Positions 10,601 to 19,760 of a stretch of 64,000 nt of DNA are shown one piece after another (position 1 is the first letter of the stretch; each line of letters opens with the position of its first letter). Origin of the DNA: Fragilariopsis cylindrus CCMP1102 (taxonomy: Eukaryota > Bacillariophyta > Bacillariophyceae > Bacillariales > Bacillariaceae); assembly GCA_900095095.1 (NCBI GenBank), contig FMBT01000516.1:1-64000 (forward strand), read 5' to 3'. The notes under the pieces were generated by a model. It did no database searches and had not been told where the DNA came from. It saw only the letters and a list, made by a program, of their open reading frames with translations. The position numbers and the translations under genes were made by a program.

Positions 10601-10841
10601 TATCGTATATTGAGTTTGAGACAGAGAAATCCGACGACGACGACGCCGAAATTCTTGACGGCAATATCACTGTCACTGTTTGTTGGAATGATGAACACCG
10701 ATGTGGTAAAGTCGCAATAATGACGATGACGTAAAGAAAAGCAACTAGGAACATACTGCTACTTAACGAGTGACGTCGAACACTAGAAGTACTCGTACAA
10801 GTATGGCATCTTGCTGTTGTCATTTCAGTTTTGCTGTTCAT
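7620..10841 (-). CDS. Pentatricopeptide repeat (PPR) protein, likely organellar
   Basis: A 1,073-residue protein, ATG at 10841, single exon. The N-terminus has a hydrophobic core (FLVAFLYVIVIIATL) ending CSSFQQ, a signal peptide with Phe at the cleavage point as in diatom plastid presequences. Next comes an acidic region with two copies of a motif (TIDINELKDILGEEFDFD and TIDIEELEDILGEEFDFD) separated by Asp tracts. From roughly residue 440 to 960 there are PPR-like helical repeats, for example VFNTVVTAYAKARG, TFTSLVDAYAQTNDWDG, AITYVTCFNAYAYSKAEEDV and IFTYNAVLNACAESADI. The C-terminus is Gly/Ser/Arg/Asn-rich (GGRSSGGRGR), possibly RNA-contacting. PPR proteins bind organellar RNA; the target is unknown. 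It is transcribed divergently from the ubiquitin-like gene. Confidence 0.85.
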   Translation of the reverse strand: MNSKTEMTTARCHTCTSTSSVRRHSLSSSMFLVAFLYVIVIIATLPHRCSSFQQTVTVILPSRISASSSSDFSVSNSIYDTITNYNDRQTQSSPSSPSLLILQASTKTQDEEIVTDTEEEEEEEEGGDFLAGLDEDDLFAAYEAGTIDINELKDILGEEFDFDEDDDDVDDDEDNINDDDDDTNDNNDEVVDNVDDIDEKLVAAVEEGTIDIEELEDILGEEFDFDDEINGEVDNTIDAIDDDEEDDEKEEEEENDMELLVQFMEYCRETPVGELELGDATLIRDVMENFPVASAPTGHEVEENSADGTPLKASYAIESLLYRLVDEWRSSAVLLHKSSSDIDDDDDDDDDEDEKEDDSSISLEERQEREQMFRPVADDFFRAIDAIWNDDEKKNEADSKAERIWNIFSEQQDVIEFLEDDDESSTTTASTTVAAIATAKTYPNIESIEIILKSMSICRGESGIERKASLIVGKLLPKYGLTPNPSVYSPYIQIVAKARNRGAARKAETILRKAVDEFPPPLSSSGQTTIGVEVFNTVVTAYAKARGETDGPQRAQDLIVFMDGLESSSCAPNAKTFTSLVDAYAQTNDWDGVGQAQSILNNLLEQYLHEGHLEPSVATWTIVIAAWTRLSKKGRNGASKRAGDLLRRMESLSSLGKISVKPDAITYVTCFNAYAYSKAEEDVAEAERLLEEMNEMYLDGDDTMKPSVRSIKVLLNAWIKLGAIDKAENVLKQYEDMLIDDTNNDGMTVEDWKEIYRSILMGCTLQNNPKRATSYLKLMIDNQDMEPDTLCYNRIIESYIRLGQDDCAKGSQEIFEILESRRKAGAVSPDERVFTSFIKALTKGKVSGLYKKAELILKRMHSLSEGDGGSKVCRPTIFTYNAVLNACAESADIDDTPLQEAFQTSLRVFTKLREDIAWDPDHITFGNLIRCADLLPSSSQQESKDKFITHTFKMCCESGHVNNYFVRDFCGIASKDLLTSLIGYSSDDDVELDLEDATTLLEQLPTSWQRQRIDREKPPPVRTERPINGSSGGRSSGGRGRSNGGRSSGGRPSNSSTSNSRASNSSTSNSRSR

Positions 10842-11466
10842 TATCTATTCATGAAAGCTTTCTTTTCGGTTCCTCCAACTCCAATACTATGGATACCAAT
10901 GTAATCGGCAATCACAGATGCACAGATGTTTTTCTTAAATTTGCTCCGAGACTTTTGACAGCGCATTTCAAATGACGTTCCAAAGAAAAATCTGTAAAAT
11001 GAATGGCGTTGCCCTCTCTTTGTCATGTGATGTTTTGATTGATGGGTCCCGTGTATGATTCGTGATTCAAAATATAAGCCCTTATCGCGAGGGGATGATT
11101 GAGAAAATTTAAAATATGCCCCACGACACGAATATTCAATTGTGTCTTCTACTACGCAGTTTTCGAATTTTCCTTGGTATTTGTGTCTAATATTTTATTT
11201 GTATCGCAATTTGATTGCATGCATTACTATGATACACTGGAAGAATAAGTTGTGACCCTTCACTTCGGATATCGTTTGATCAACCTGGCATCGCAATCAT
11301 CAATCTTGTAATGAAAAGAATGATGATGACGAGGACAACGTTCAAATTCACAGTAAAACGAACAATACAGGAAGACAGCACCGGTAGCGTACGAACAGTA
11401 CAGTACAGTAACTGATTTGAAAATAACCGGAAAAGATAAAACTCAATCCATCGATAAAACTTGAAG
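10842..11466. promoter_or_regulatory. Divergent promoter region between PPR and ubiquitin-like genes
   Basis: 625 bases between two divergent start codons. It holds overlapping ACAGTACAGTACAGTA words near 11395-11410, close to the plus-strand gene. No TATA box or known site can be assigned with confidence. Confidence 0.4.
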
Positions 11467-14400
11467 ATGCGGGCATGGCTACGAAAGAATGAGGTTGAAA
11501 AGGATTTTTACGAAGGGTTGCATACAAATAAGACTAATCTCACCGGGACGACAAAAGGAGGATGGAAAGTGATGACAACGACGACGAAGGTGTCGTCTTC
11601 AAGCAACAACAACAACAAAAAGAAAAAGACGAGGGACGATGATGGATTGAAAGCGTCTACTGTAGAGGAAGAAAAGAAGGCGAAGAAAAACGATTGTAGC
11701 ACCAGTAGGAATAGCTTTCCATTAACGATACGAAAACAACCATCGGGAGAATATTTTTGGTTACAGTGCCAACCAACGTATCGGATTTCTACGTTGCAAC
11801 AAAAGATACATAAAATGAGAGGTATACCTTTAGGTAATATTAGATTAGTATTACCATCATCATTGTACAATGTTGACGTCAACGATAACGATACTGACAA
11901 TGACAAAGAAGCCACGGCTTTCCAGCAACGGACCTTGAAATCATTAGGTATTAACGACAACAATAATAATAAAAAGTTGCTTGAGCTTGCCAGTATCAGT
12001 TTGGTCGTACGGACACCGAAAGGAAAGACAATGTTTTTGAAAGATGTTGTTGATGCCGAGTGTAATATTGATGAAATAGAAAGATTAATATTAGAGGAAT
12101 TAGTACGTCGTAATAACACCGAAGGGTTGGTAGGAAATAATAATGATAAGCGTAAGCGGATACAGCTCTATTACGATCAATTCCCTCTGCAAAGGGGTCA
12201 TCCTATTACAAAGTACAAAATCAAACACAAGGGTATTATTGAACTAAAATTCGTTGAAGAAAAAGAGATATCGCAACCCAAGAAGATTGTTCGTCCTCCT
12301 TCGTCGACAATTACAACGGCTCCGAAGAATCAGAATACTATCAGAAAGATAAGACCAAAGACAGCAGTAGCAGCAAAGACGGCAATAATTCATCCCTCCA
12401 AGATTGAAATCAAAAGTGAGGAAAAGATATCGCCGGATGTTGTGCCCCGTAAGAATAAAAGTGTCATCCGACGAAAGACTATGGTTGTTGAAGCCAAAGA
12501 CGCTACAATGACAGCAGCAAAATTGTCTCATGATACTCCAACGGAAGCAGCAGCAACACCAAAAACAATCAAGCCAAAAATGAAACTAAAGAAGAAAAAG
12601 AATAATAACAATAACAACAACAACTTGATGTTGAGTCCATCGTCATTCGCAATTGACAACAAATCTCCAGTGGTAAAGATAGCCAAGATTGTCAGTCAGA
12701 AGGATAATGATAATAAGGATTCACCACCCACTTCCGTGATGGATACAACGGTACCCGACTGTTGGATAAATCTAAAAGGCTTAATGGAGGATAAAACTGA
12801 CGCACCAATAGCAAAGATGGAGGAGAAAAAGGAAAACGAAAGACAACACAACGTAGCTCCTCCAAAATCAACCATCACAGTGAATGCACCGAATGGTCGA
12901 ATATTTACAGTAGTCATAGACGACGACGACGATGAAGGCGGAAGTAATAATACGCGAAAAAAGATTGCCAGGGAGGCTGGTATGCTTCTACGAGATTTGC
13001 GTCTTTCTAGGGCTATTGATAATGATCACTATCACAAGGAATTGGATACAGATTTCGTTCCATCTCACGGGGATATATTGAGCATTATGCCACCCAGTAT
13101 CACAATCAAAGTTCCGACGACCATGAAAAATACTGGTGACCAAGAAGGAGGAACGTTCACGTTAGATGTTTTACCAACCGATACGGCAGAGAACGTGAGG
13201 GAAAAAATTGCTACCAGAGCTGGAATCCCAATTCAAGAGTTACGTCTCGTTAAGGGTAGTGCAAAGGAGGAACTCGACGAAATTTTTATGCCCTCGCATG
13301 GAGATGAATTACGAATCAAACCACGACGGGTTACCATCAAAACACCGTTGGATGGTGCCGTATTCCAAGTAGACATCGACCCCGATGATACAACAAAGGA
13401 CATCCGAAGAAAAGTTGCAGAAGAAACAGGTATGTCATTTGAAGATATACGACTCGTAATGGGAGACAATAGTACTGCTATAGAAGATATCTCCATACCA
13501 AAACATGGAGACATTTATACAATAGAAGGCCCCTTTTCTACTTCCGCTGCTGCTATGAAGCTACTCAACGAGACGAATTTGGATATCTGTGCGGCTGTTC
13601 CTACCCCACCAACAACCACGATAGCTGATATCAGGGAAAGTATTGAGGAAAGGATAGCCAGGACAAAATCAAAGGAAGAAGAAGCCTCCGACGCCGCTAA
13701 GTCTAATACCGAAACCAAGAAGAAAATTGATGGAAAAGCCGCCGTCGCCGCCGCTAAGTCTATACTAGCCAAAATCAAAAATAAGGCAGAGGAAGAGGGT
13801 ACCGTCACCGTTGCCAAGGATGGCACTGGAGCTAAGTCTAAAGCTGAGGCACAGGACAGGAAGAAAAAAGACGAAGAAACTGTCGCATTTGCCAAAGTCA
13901 AAATAGAGATCGAGACCAAGAAGAAAATAGAGGAGGGAGCTGCGTTCTCCAAAGCCAAGGCAGCAGCAAAAGCTAAGAAAGTAGAGGAGGAGGAAGAAAA
14001 GATGCGAATGCACGCTGAGGCGAAGGAGGAGGCACAAGAGGAAGAAATCATGCGATTGGAGGCGAAAGCCAAGAAGTATGCCGAGGAGGAAGAACAGATT
14101 CGCATGAGGGAGGCCGAGATTATTGCGACGGAATGGTTTGAAAAGGAGAGACTAGAGCTTGAAAGACTCGAGCTTGAACGTATTGAACAAGAACGACAAC
14201 AACAAGCCACGTCAGAGAAGCTAAAGTTGAACATCGAGGATGACGAGGTAGGACCAATGATTATCACAGTAAACACTCCAGATAAAACAGCGTTTGAAGT
14301 GGAGATCTTGCTACAGGATACTGCGAAGGCAGTTTGGCAAAATATTGCGACAAAAGTGAACATACCAATTGAAGATATACGCCTTTCAATCAATGGCAAA

Positions 14401-16509
14401 GAGATGGACCGATCTCTTATTCCATCTAGTGGAGATATATTGGATGTTGTCATATCTAAGGTTACAGTGATAGTAGATGGAGAAGAAGTAGAGCTCGAAG
14501 CTTTTCACGATACAGTGATTGGTGATATCAAAGACGCCTTGCAAGAAAAGACAGGAATGCACCATACAAACCAGGTACTATTTCTACTCGAAAACAACGA
14601 GATATTGGACGACGATATGCCTATCAAAAATGATGTGAAACTCAGGCTGGAAAGCTTCATCATCAGTGTGCTATGCTGGTCTGGTGATATAGTAGAATTG
14701 TGCGGCATTAGCAGCAAAACCTCCGTTGACGAAATCAAAGAAAGACTCGCACAGGAGAAATCGGTACCAAAAGAAAAACTAACACTTTCGAAAGGAGGAA
14801 GCCTATTGGCTGAAGACCAGAAAGTCCTCAGCAACTACGGTGTCAAGCACAGGGATATTCTAATGCTTGCCAACCCCGAAAAACCTGATGTTAAAAAACA
14901 GCCTGTATCCTTTTTTCGAAGAGCCAAAGGCTATTTCTCCAATACAGCATCACGAGGACATGTCGAGGTTGAGGTTAAAGCAGACGAAGGCAATACAGAG
15001 AAAGCTAAGGAAGAACAAATAGAGCTTCCCGAAGAAAATCAACACCAACCTTCGTCCCCGTCGGCATCTTCTTCTTCTGAGTGCGACAGCGACGAAAAGT
15101 ACTGCATAGTTACAGAGGAAGAGTGTATCGCTGTAGCAGACGGTGGTGTCGAGTCATTGCCACAATCGACATCGGCCATTATTCCATCTTTTTCGAACGA
15201 TTATCCTGAAGATGACAGGGACAACGACGATGACGATGACGACGACAATGACAATGACAATGGCAATGACAATGACAATGACAATGACGATGACGATGAA
15301 GATGAAGATGAAGATAACTCTTCCTTTAAATGTTCACCTAATGAGTGGTCTGAAAACTTCGACGAAAGCGACAGTGACTACAACTCCGATGACGACGACG
15401 AAGTTGAAGATAATGAAGTGAATACCATCATTGTTATTACACCGGATCTCACACCTATCACAGTGACTATCAGCCTAGATACAACGACAACAAGGGACGT
15501 GAAAATAAACATCTCACAAATAACTGATATTCCGATCAATGCACTGCGTCTTTGTATGCACGATGGTAGTATTCCAATCCCCGACGACTTCCAGCTCTCA
15601 CCTGGAGATATCTTGACGGTACAGTTACCTGCTATTATCGTAACATTGCCTGATCATTCCACATTGGAACTATCAATTCCACCAAATAATTCAACCATCG
15701 ATGATGTCAAAAACTACCTCGAGGAAAAGACTGGTACGATTAAATCTAATCAGTTACTATACTTCATGGAGGATGCGAATAAAGAGCACGAGTTAGATGA
15801 TACTATGCCTATCGAGACCGATTGCAATATTCAGATGGATATCATCATCAAAGGCGGAGACTCGGACGATGATATCTTAGTCGTAGAAGAAGAAGTGTTG
15901 GATCCTGTGGTCACAATCACACTCCCTCATGATGATGAAATAATAGAACTAGAGGCCTCACCTGGAACATTGATTGGTGATATCAAAGAAATTTTAGCTG
16001 ATGAGACTGGAATTAGTAAGTCCAACCAAAAGTTATTGTCTATGGTCGACTACAGCGGTGGGAAGGAATTGAATCAATACGATGATGATATGCCAATTAC
16101 AAAGGATATGGATCTCAAACTTTTAGATCTATCCAATAGTCGGGTACCGACCGATGACGAAGATAGCGCGCACATGGAAGACGACAGTGCAAGCATTGAC
16201 GATGAGAGTGATTGTCATGTTGATACAGATGCAAATATCGGTACTGCTAGTAGTGATGTTGACGAGAATTCGGACGGAATAGTTGTTCTTGAGAATCGTG
16301 CTCTAGAAGCACTTCGAAGAGTTACAACAGTAACAGCAAAAAATGAACGACGACGACAACAAGATAAGGCTTCGGATACGACTTCGAAAGCAACAGCAGC
16401 AGCAGCAACAACAACAGCAACAAAAGAAGAAAAAAATATCGACGATCTCATCGCAAAAATAAGAGAACGATCCGAAGCACGTAAACGTGCGAAAAGAATG
16501 AAACAGTGA
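11467..16509 (+). CDS. Giant protein with about eleven ubiquitin-like modules and a coiled coil
   Basis: A 1,680-residue single exon. I start at ATG 11467 (MRAWLRKNEV). Ubiquitin-like beta-grasp modules recur at about residues 85-125, 176-262, 467-542, 543-619, 620-688, 930-997, 998-1060, 1063-1137, 1318-1388, 1391-1462 and 1480-1555. Each has the pattern hydrophobic strand - short turn - strand - DT...DI(R/K)..IA...GI...(D/E)(I/L)RL - (L/I)PSHGDIL. Examples are REKIATRAGIPIQELRLVKG and RRKVAEETGMSFEDIRLVMG. Between modules 5 and 6 lies an Ala/Lys/Glu coiled coil (about 718-918), and before module 9 an Asp-rich tract. The C-terminus is basic and coiled. No module ends in the Gly-Gly needed for conjugation, so these are integral modules, probably a scaffold for ubiquitin-binding or AAA/Cdc48-type partners (inference). 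Module count is by eye. Confidence 0.75.
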   Translation: MRAWLRKNEVEKDFYEGLHTNKTNLTGTTKGGWKVMTTTTKVSSSSNNNNKKKKTRDDDGLKASTVEEEKKAKKNDCSTSRNSFPLTIRKQPSGEYFWLQCQPTYRISTLQQKIHKMRGIPLGNIRLVLPSSLYNVDVNDNDTDNDKEATAFQQRTLKSLGINDNNNNKKLLELASISLVVRTPKGKTMFLKDVVDAECNIDEIERLILEELVRRNNTEGLVGNNNDKRKRIQLYYDQFPLQRGHPITKYKIKHKGIIELKFVEEKEISQPKKIVRPPSSTITTAPKNQNTIRKIRPKTAVAAKTAIIHPSKIEIKSEEKISPDVVPRKNKSVIRRKTMVVEAKDATMTAAKLSHDTPTEAAATPKTIKPKMKLKKKKNNNNNNNNLMLSPSSFAIDNKSPVVKIAKIVSQKDNDNKDSPPTSVMDTTVPDCWINLKGLMEDKTDAPIAKMEEKKENERQHNVAPPKSTITVNAPNGRIFTVVIDDDDDEGGSNNTRKKIAREAGMLLRDLRLSRAIDNDHYHKELDTDFVPSHGDILSIMPPSITIKVPTTMKNTGDQEGGTFTLDVLPTDTAENVREKIATRAGIPIQELRLVKGSAKEELDEIFMPSHGDELRIKPRRVTIKTPLDGAVFQVDIDPDDTTKDIRRKVAEETGMSFEDIRLVMGDNSTAIEDISIPKHGDIYTIEGPFSTSAAAMKLLNETNLDICAAVPTPPTTTIADIRESIEERIARTKSKEEEASDAAKSNTETKKKIDGKAAVAAAKSILAKIKNKAEEEGTVTVAKDGTGAKSKAEAQDRKKKDEETVAFAKVKIEIETKKKIEEGAAFSKAKAAAKAKKVEEEEEKMRMHAEAKEEAQEEEIMRLEAKAKKYAEEEEQIRMREAEIIATEWFEKERLELERLELERIEQERQQQATSEKLKLNIEDDEVGPMIITVNTPDKTAFEVEILLQDTAKAVWQNIATKVNIPIEDIRLSINGKEMDRSLIPSSGDILDVVISKVTVIVDGEEVELEAFHDTVIGDIKDALQEKTGMHHTNQVLFLLENNEILDDDMPIKNDVKLRLESFIISVLCWSGDIVELCGISSKTSVDEIKERLAQEKSVPKEKLTLSKGGSLLAEDQKVLSNYGVKHRDILMLANPEKPDVKKQPVSFFRRAKGYFSNTASRGHVEVEVKADEGNTEKAKEEQIELPEENQHQPSSPSASSSSECDSDEKYCIVTEEECIAVADGGVESLPQSTSAIIPSFSNDYPEDDRDNDDDDDDDNDNDNGNDNDNDNDDDDEDEDEDNSSFKCSPNEWSENFDESDSDYNSDDDDEVEDNEVNTIIVITPDLTPITVTISLDTTTTRDVKINISQITDIPINALRLCMHDGSIPIPDDFQLSPGDILTVQLPAIIVTLPDHSTLELSIPPNNSTIDDVKNYLEEKTGTIKSNQLLYFMEDANKEHELDDTMPIETDCNIQMDIIIKGGDSDDDILVVEEEVLDPVVTITLPHDDEIIELEASPGTLIGDIKEILADETGISKSNQKLLSMVDYSGGKELNQYDDDMPITKDMDLKLLDLSNSRVPTDDEDSAHMEDDSASIDDESDCHVDTDANIGTASSDVDENSDGIVVLENRALEALRRVTTVTAKNERRRQQDKASDTTSKATAAAATTTATKEEKNIDDLIAKIRERSEARKRAKRMKQ

Positions 16510-16526
16510 CAAAACATTTCTACTAT

Positions 16527-16559
16527 CTATATATATATACAGAGAGAGAGAGAGAGAGA
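16527..16559. repeat. (TA)n/(AG)n microsatellite
   Basis: A short TA run (16527-16539) followed by an AG run (16541-16559), just 3' of the ubiquitin-like gene. Confidence 0.9.
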
Positions 16560-16566
16560 CGACAAA

Positions 16567-17215
16567 TTACCTGTCTCGTTTTGGACCTCGTTTCTTATTC
16601 CATATAGAATTGATATTATTCAATAATTTTATACGTTCAGACGACACAGATGACAACGGTTTATTGCCTCGGCAGTGTAGACGTTGACGTTTTCCCCCAA
16701 TAAGAAAGTGGTTGATTTTCAGGGTTATATTCAGGAATTTTCGTAGAACCACCTTTTTTTCAAATAATCAACTAGGTCTTGGTACACACCCATCCATTTT
16801 TCCTCCTTATTCCACGTAAAATTGATATCATCCAATAAGTTTATACGTTCCGGTGACAGCGGTAGTATGTCACTGGTCTTGCCTACGAAGCGTAGACGTT
16901 GACGTTTTGCCCCAATAAGAAAGTGGTTGATTTTTCAGGATAACTAAAAGGAATTTTCGTAGAACCATCATTCTTTTTCTTCGAATAATCAACTAGGTCT
17001 TGGTACATACCCATTCATGCTTCTCCCACAACCACCGTCCACATAAAATTGATAGCATTCAATATTTCAGATGACAGTGGTAGTATGTGATTGCTTGTGT
17101 ATATTTCTGAAGTGGCGACGTTGACTAGCTCCCCAAAGACCAAGTAGTAGATTTTTTCAGGGTAACTAAAAGGAACTTTCGTAGAACCCATTTTTTTTTT
17201 CTTCGAATAAATGAA
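16567..17215 (-). pseudogene. Decayed tandem helicase-associated (HA) repeats
   Basis: Three direct repeats of roughly 210-225 bp on the minus strand, recognisable by a shared block (AATCAACTAGGTCTTGGTAC on plus) and by ACGTTGACG. The best-kept unit translates as SPERIKLLDDINFTWN then KEEKWMGVYQDLVDY, matching the HA-domain pattern (L..I.F.W.......W...Y..L..Y). The neighbouring units give SSERIKLLNNINSIWNKK and ILNAINFMW with WVMGMYQDLVDY-like text, interrupted by stops and frame changes. No helicase core is present. The same domain family occurs intact in the gene at 47329-49242, and the two may share ancestry. The region is otherwise non-coding up to the HSF gene. Confidence 0.6.
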
Positions 17216-17426
17216 TAAACTATTGTAACCATCGTAGCATTTAATTTCTACTAGCTGCAGTTATGTTCTATTACTACTGTAGAAGTGACTCCTATGTATG
17301 ATATTTTTTATACTGTGACTATAGAAAAATCTTTCTTTTATTTTACCATAACGTTTCATCGGTTTTGATTACTATTTTGTATCTGTATTTGTATTTGAGC
17401 AAGTTACCTACGTATCGTATCGTACC
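17216..17426. other. 3' flank of the HSF gene
   Basis: AT-rich, with a TACTGTA-type word near 17275. No feature is supported. Confidence 0.3.
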
Positions 17427-18761
17427 TTACATATAATGAAAAGTCTTTCCTCCGAAGACACGGCATGTCTTTTCATGGTCACGGCGGAGTCGTTGCTGTT
17501 CCAGTTGCTGTTGCTGTTGTTGCTGGCGTTGGTGGTGACGATACTGAGTTTGATAAAATTGTCCCGGTTGCTGTATCTGGCGCTGTTGTTGTACCTGCTG
17601 CTGCTTTTGCGGTGGCTGCTGTATTTGGCATTGTACTGGATGCTGTTGCTGTTGGTGCTGTTGATGCTGCTGCTGTTGCGATGGCTGTACCTGTACCTGT
17701 TGCTGATCTGGTGGAGTACATCCAATAGATCGATAAAAGTGTTCTTGTTGTATCCTCAGAAGTGGATTATGTTGTCGACTAGGAACTACGCGGGCAGCAA
17801 CGACCTCGTTATTGTCCACTCTTCTTCGTACCAATGGAATAGGACTACTACTACTACTGGTAATAAATGGTATGGGATCAATAATGTCATTGTCATTATT
17901 ATCATACTTATCGTTGTTTGGTAATTCTTCAAATGAAACCATCCTTGGACCACATCCTTGAGAAGGAAAACTACTTTGTGATTGTGGATGTTGTTGCTTA
18001 TTCTGCTTTGGTTTTTTCGTCTTCGTTTTCCTGGAAGCGACAACACTACTACTACTTCTTTTGGTATTACTTTTATTGTTATTATTCTTTTTTGGTACCA
18101 TAGACAAACATAATGTTTTATTTCCTCTAATAAACATCGGATGACGATAGGAACCGAGTGTTTGTTTCCATTGTGTTGATACTGATGTAGGTTTTGATGA
18201 TGATGCTGCAACTGCTTGTTGGGATTGTACATTGACACGTTGAAAACCATAAAAGTATAATTGACGTTGAAATGATTTATATTTTGTTTGTTTGAAGTAT
18301 GTTGGTACAATATCATTCACAAATCTATCCAGATCATGTACCTTAAATGCTGTACCATTATCCACCCATGATACAATACTAGTACCCAAATCAATTTTAT
18401 TATTATGACGATGCACAGTTTCTAACATTTCATATAATTTCCATGCAAATGGTAATTTAGATGTTGGCAGTAACGAATCTTGTGCTAAACAGGATAAATT
18501 AAATGTACCAATGTTCATTTTAGTATCCTCACAAGAAGCTTCTCTTTCTTTTCCAGTATGAGTAGTAACAGTAGATTTAATTTTAGGTTTAGGTGGCATA
18601 CTACAAATTTCAATAAGAGGAATAATAGGATGATACGGTAAAGGATCATTATCATCATTATGAGAATGATGAGGAGCATCATAAATCATCGGTCGTGGCC
18701 GCTGTTGTTGCCCCACCATCGTACTACGTTGCTGATTATCTTCTTGTTTTTGTATCTGCAT
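17427..18761 (-). CDS. Heat-shock-factor-type DNA-binding protein 1
   Basis: A 444-residue protein, ATG 18761, no intron seen. The HSF DNA-binding domain lies at about residues 103-215. FAWKLYEMLETV is helix 1, SWVDNGTAFKVHDLDRFVND follows, and TKYKSFQRQLYFYGFQRV is the recognition helix, close to the canonical SFVRQLNxYGF. GSYRHPMFIRG follows where HSFs have HP.F.RG. C-terminal of it are a Lys-rich segment (possible nuclear signal), Ser-rich linkers and a long Gln/His-rich tail with no clear HR-A/B oligomerisation coil. Diatoms have a greatly expanded HSF family, and this fits it. Targets are unknown. Confidence 0.85.
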   Translation of the reverse strand: MQIQKQEDNQQRSTMVGQQQRPRPMIYDAPHHSHNDDNDPLPYHPIIPLIEICSMPPKPKIKSTVTTHTGKEREASCEDTKMNIGTFNLSCLAQDSLLPTSKLPFAWKLYEMLETVHRHNNKIDLGTSIVSWVDNGTAFKVHDLDRFVNDIVPTYFKQTKYKSFQRQLYFYGFQRVNVQSQQAVAASSSKPTSVSTQWKQTLGSYRHPMFIRGNKTLCLSMVPKKNNNNKSNTKRSSSSVVASRKTKTKKPKQNKQQHPQSQSSFPSQGCGPRMVSFEELPNNDKYDNNDNDIIDPIPFITSSSSSPIPLVRRRVDNNEVVAARVVPSRQHNPLLRIQQEHFYRSIGCTPPDQQQVQVQPSQQQQHQQHQQQQHPVQCQIQQPPQKQQQVQQQRQIQQPGQFYQTQYRHHQRQQQQQQQLEQQRLRRDHEKTCRVFGGKTFHYM

Positions 18762-19301
18762 GATAGCTACTAGTACAGTATTTTGGTATGAGACAGTACG
18801 AAAGAAATATTGATTATGATATAGGAGTAGGACATCGATCTAACCTACGCCTAATAACTACACGCAAGATTAAAAACCCGAAGTTTTAAAATCAAATCGT
18901 TTCCAACCACGATCGATTTCAACACATACATACAACATACATACAACATAGGACTGCATGCATAGGACATAAGAACTCTCAAGTAATGTATTTATGAGAC
19001 TCCGACGTATTTTATCATAAGTCATCATTTATAGTTGTTAAATAAAAGAAAGGGGCAATTGAGCTGATTCGTGGTTCCAATACATACCCTCATTATTTGT
19101 CAATTATGAGGTCCTTCACATACGATACTGTCCAGGAATTTATGATGTGTACCGTTAGTCGCAAAAACTGCATAGGATGGGAATGAATGCAAATGCAGAA
19201 AATGCAGCAAATGCACTTTAGCAGTGATTTATTTTGGATGGAGCATTCATCATACTGATAGTATCCTATCCATTTTGTATATAATAATATGTTAAGATAT
19301 A

Positions 19302-19337
<36 letters not shown>

Positions 19338-19563
19338 GGCAGGAAACGTCAGTTACTATCAGTCAATTCAATTGTATGTACTGTTGTTCTAATCCTCTGC
19401 TACAGTACACGGAAGAAGGCCCTTTTCTTGCCCCGCACGATCGGCGTGTAAAAAGCTCAGAAAATATCGGAGTGTAATGTTGTATGGATCTAATTTTTAC
19501 CTTCGCCAAAGTAATTAATGGTCGCGCGTACAAATAAGCGAATTCTAACACATTTTGTATGTA
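18762..19563. other. Intergenic with (AT)n tract
   Basis: No gene is supported. A tandem ACATACAACATACATACAAC-like run lies near 18925-18950 and an AT dinucleotide tract at 19305-19332. Confidence 0.5.
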
Positions 19564-19760
19564 CTTCCTCCGGGCAGCGTTAATTTACAACGAAGTTTTG
19601 AACGTTAACTTTTACGCTACAAAGGAAGAGTTTTGGGAAAGAACTGAAATAAATAAATTAAAATTAGAAGCGTTCACTTGAATTCACTCAATCTCCGTGC
19701 TCTTTCGCTTAAAATTTAATGCGAAGATCTCAATAGTAAATTAGCACTGCTCGGAGAAAC
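19564..19760. mobile_element. MITE, Stowaway-like, diverged copy 2
   Basis: A 197-bp element. The left end is CTTCCTCCGGGCAGCGTTAA and the right end, read inward, is GTTTCTCCGAGCAGTGCTAA. About 25 bp match with several mismatches. TA flanks both ends (19562-19563 and 19761-19762). The terminus is shared with the element at 2235-2455, but the interior is not obviously alike, so this copy is older or from a different subfamily. Confidence 0.6.

Noticed and set aside
13515-14453. 312-codon open frame antisense to the coiled coil of the ubiquitin-like gene
   Set aside because: Mirror of Lys/Glu/Ala codons; hydrophobic Ser-rich text without domains.
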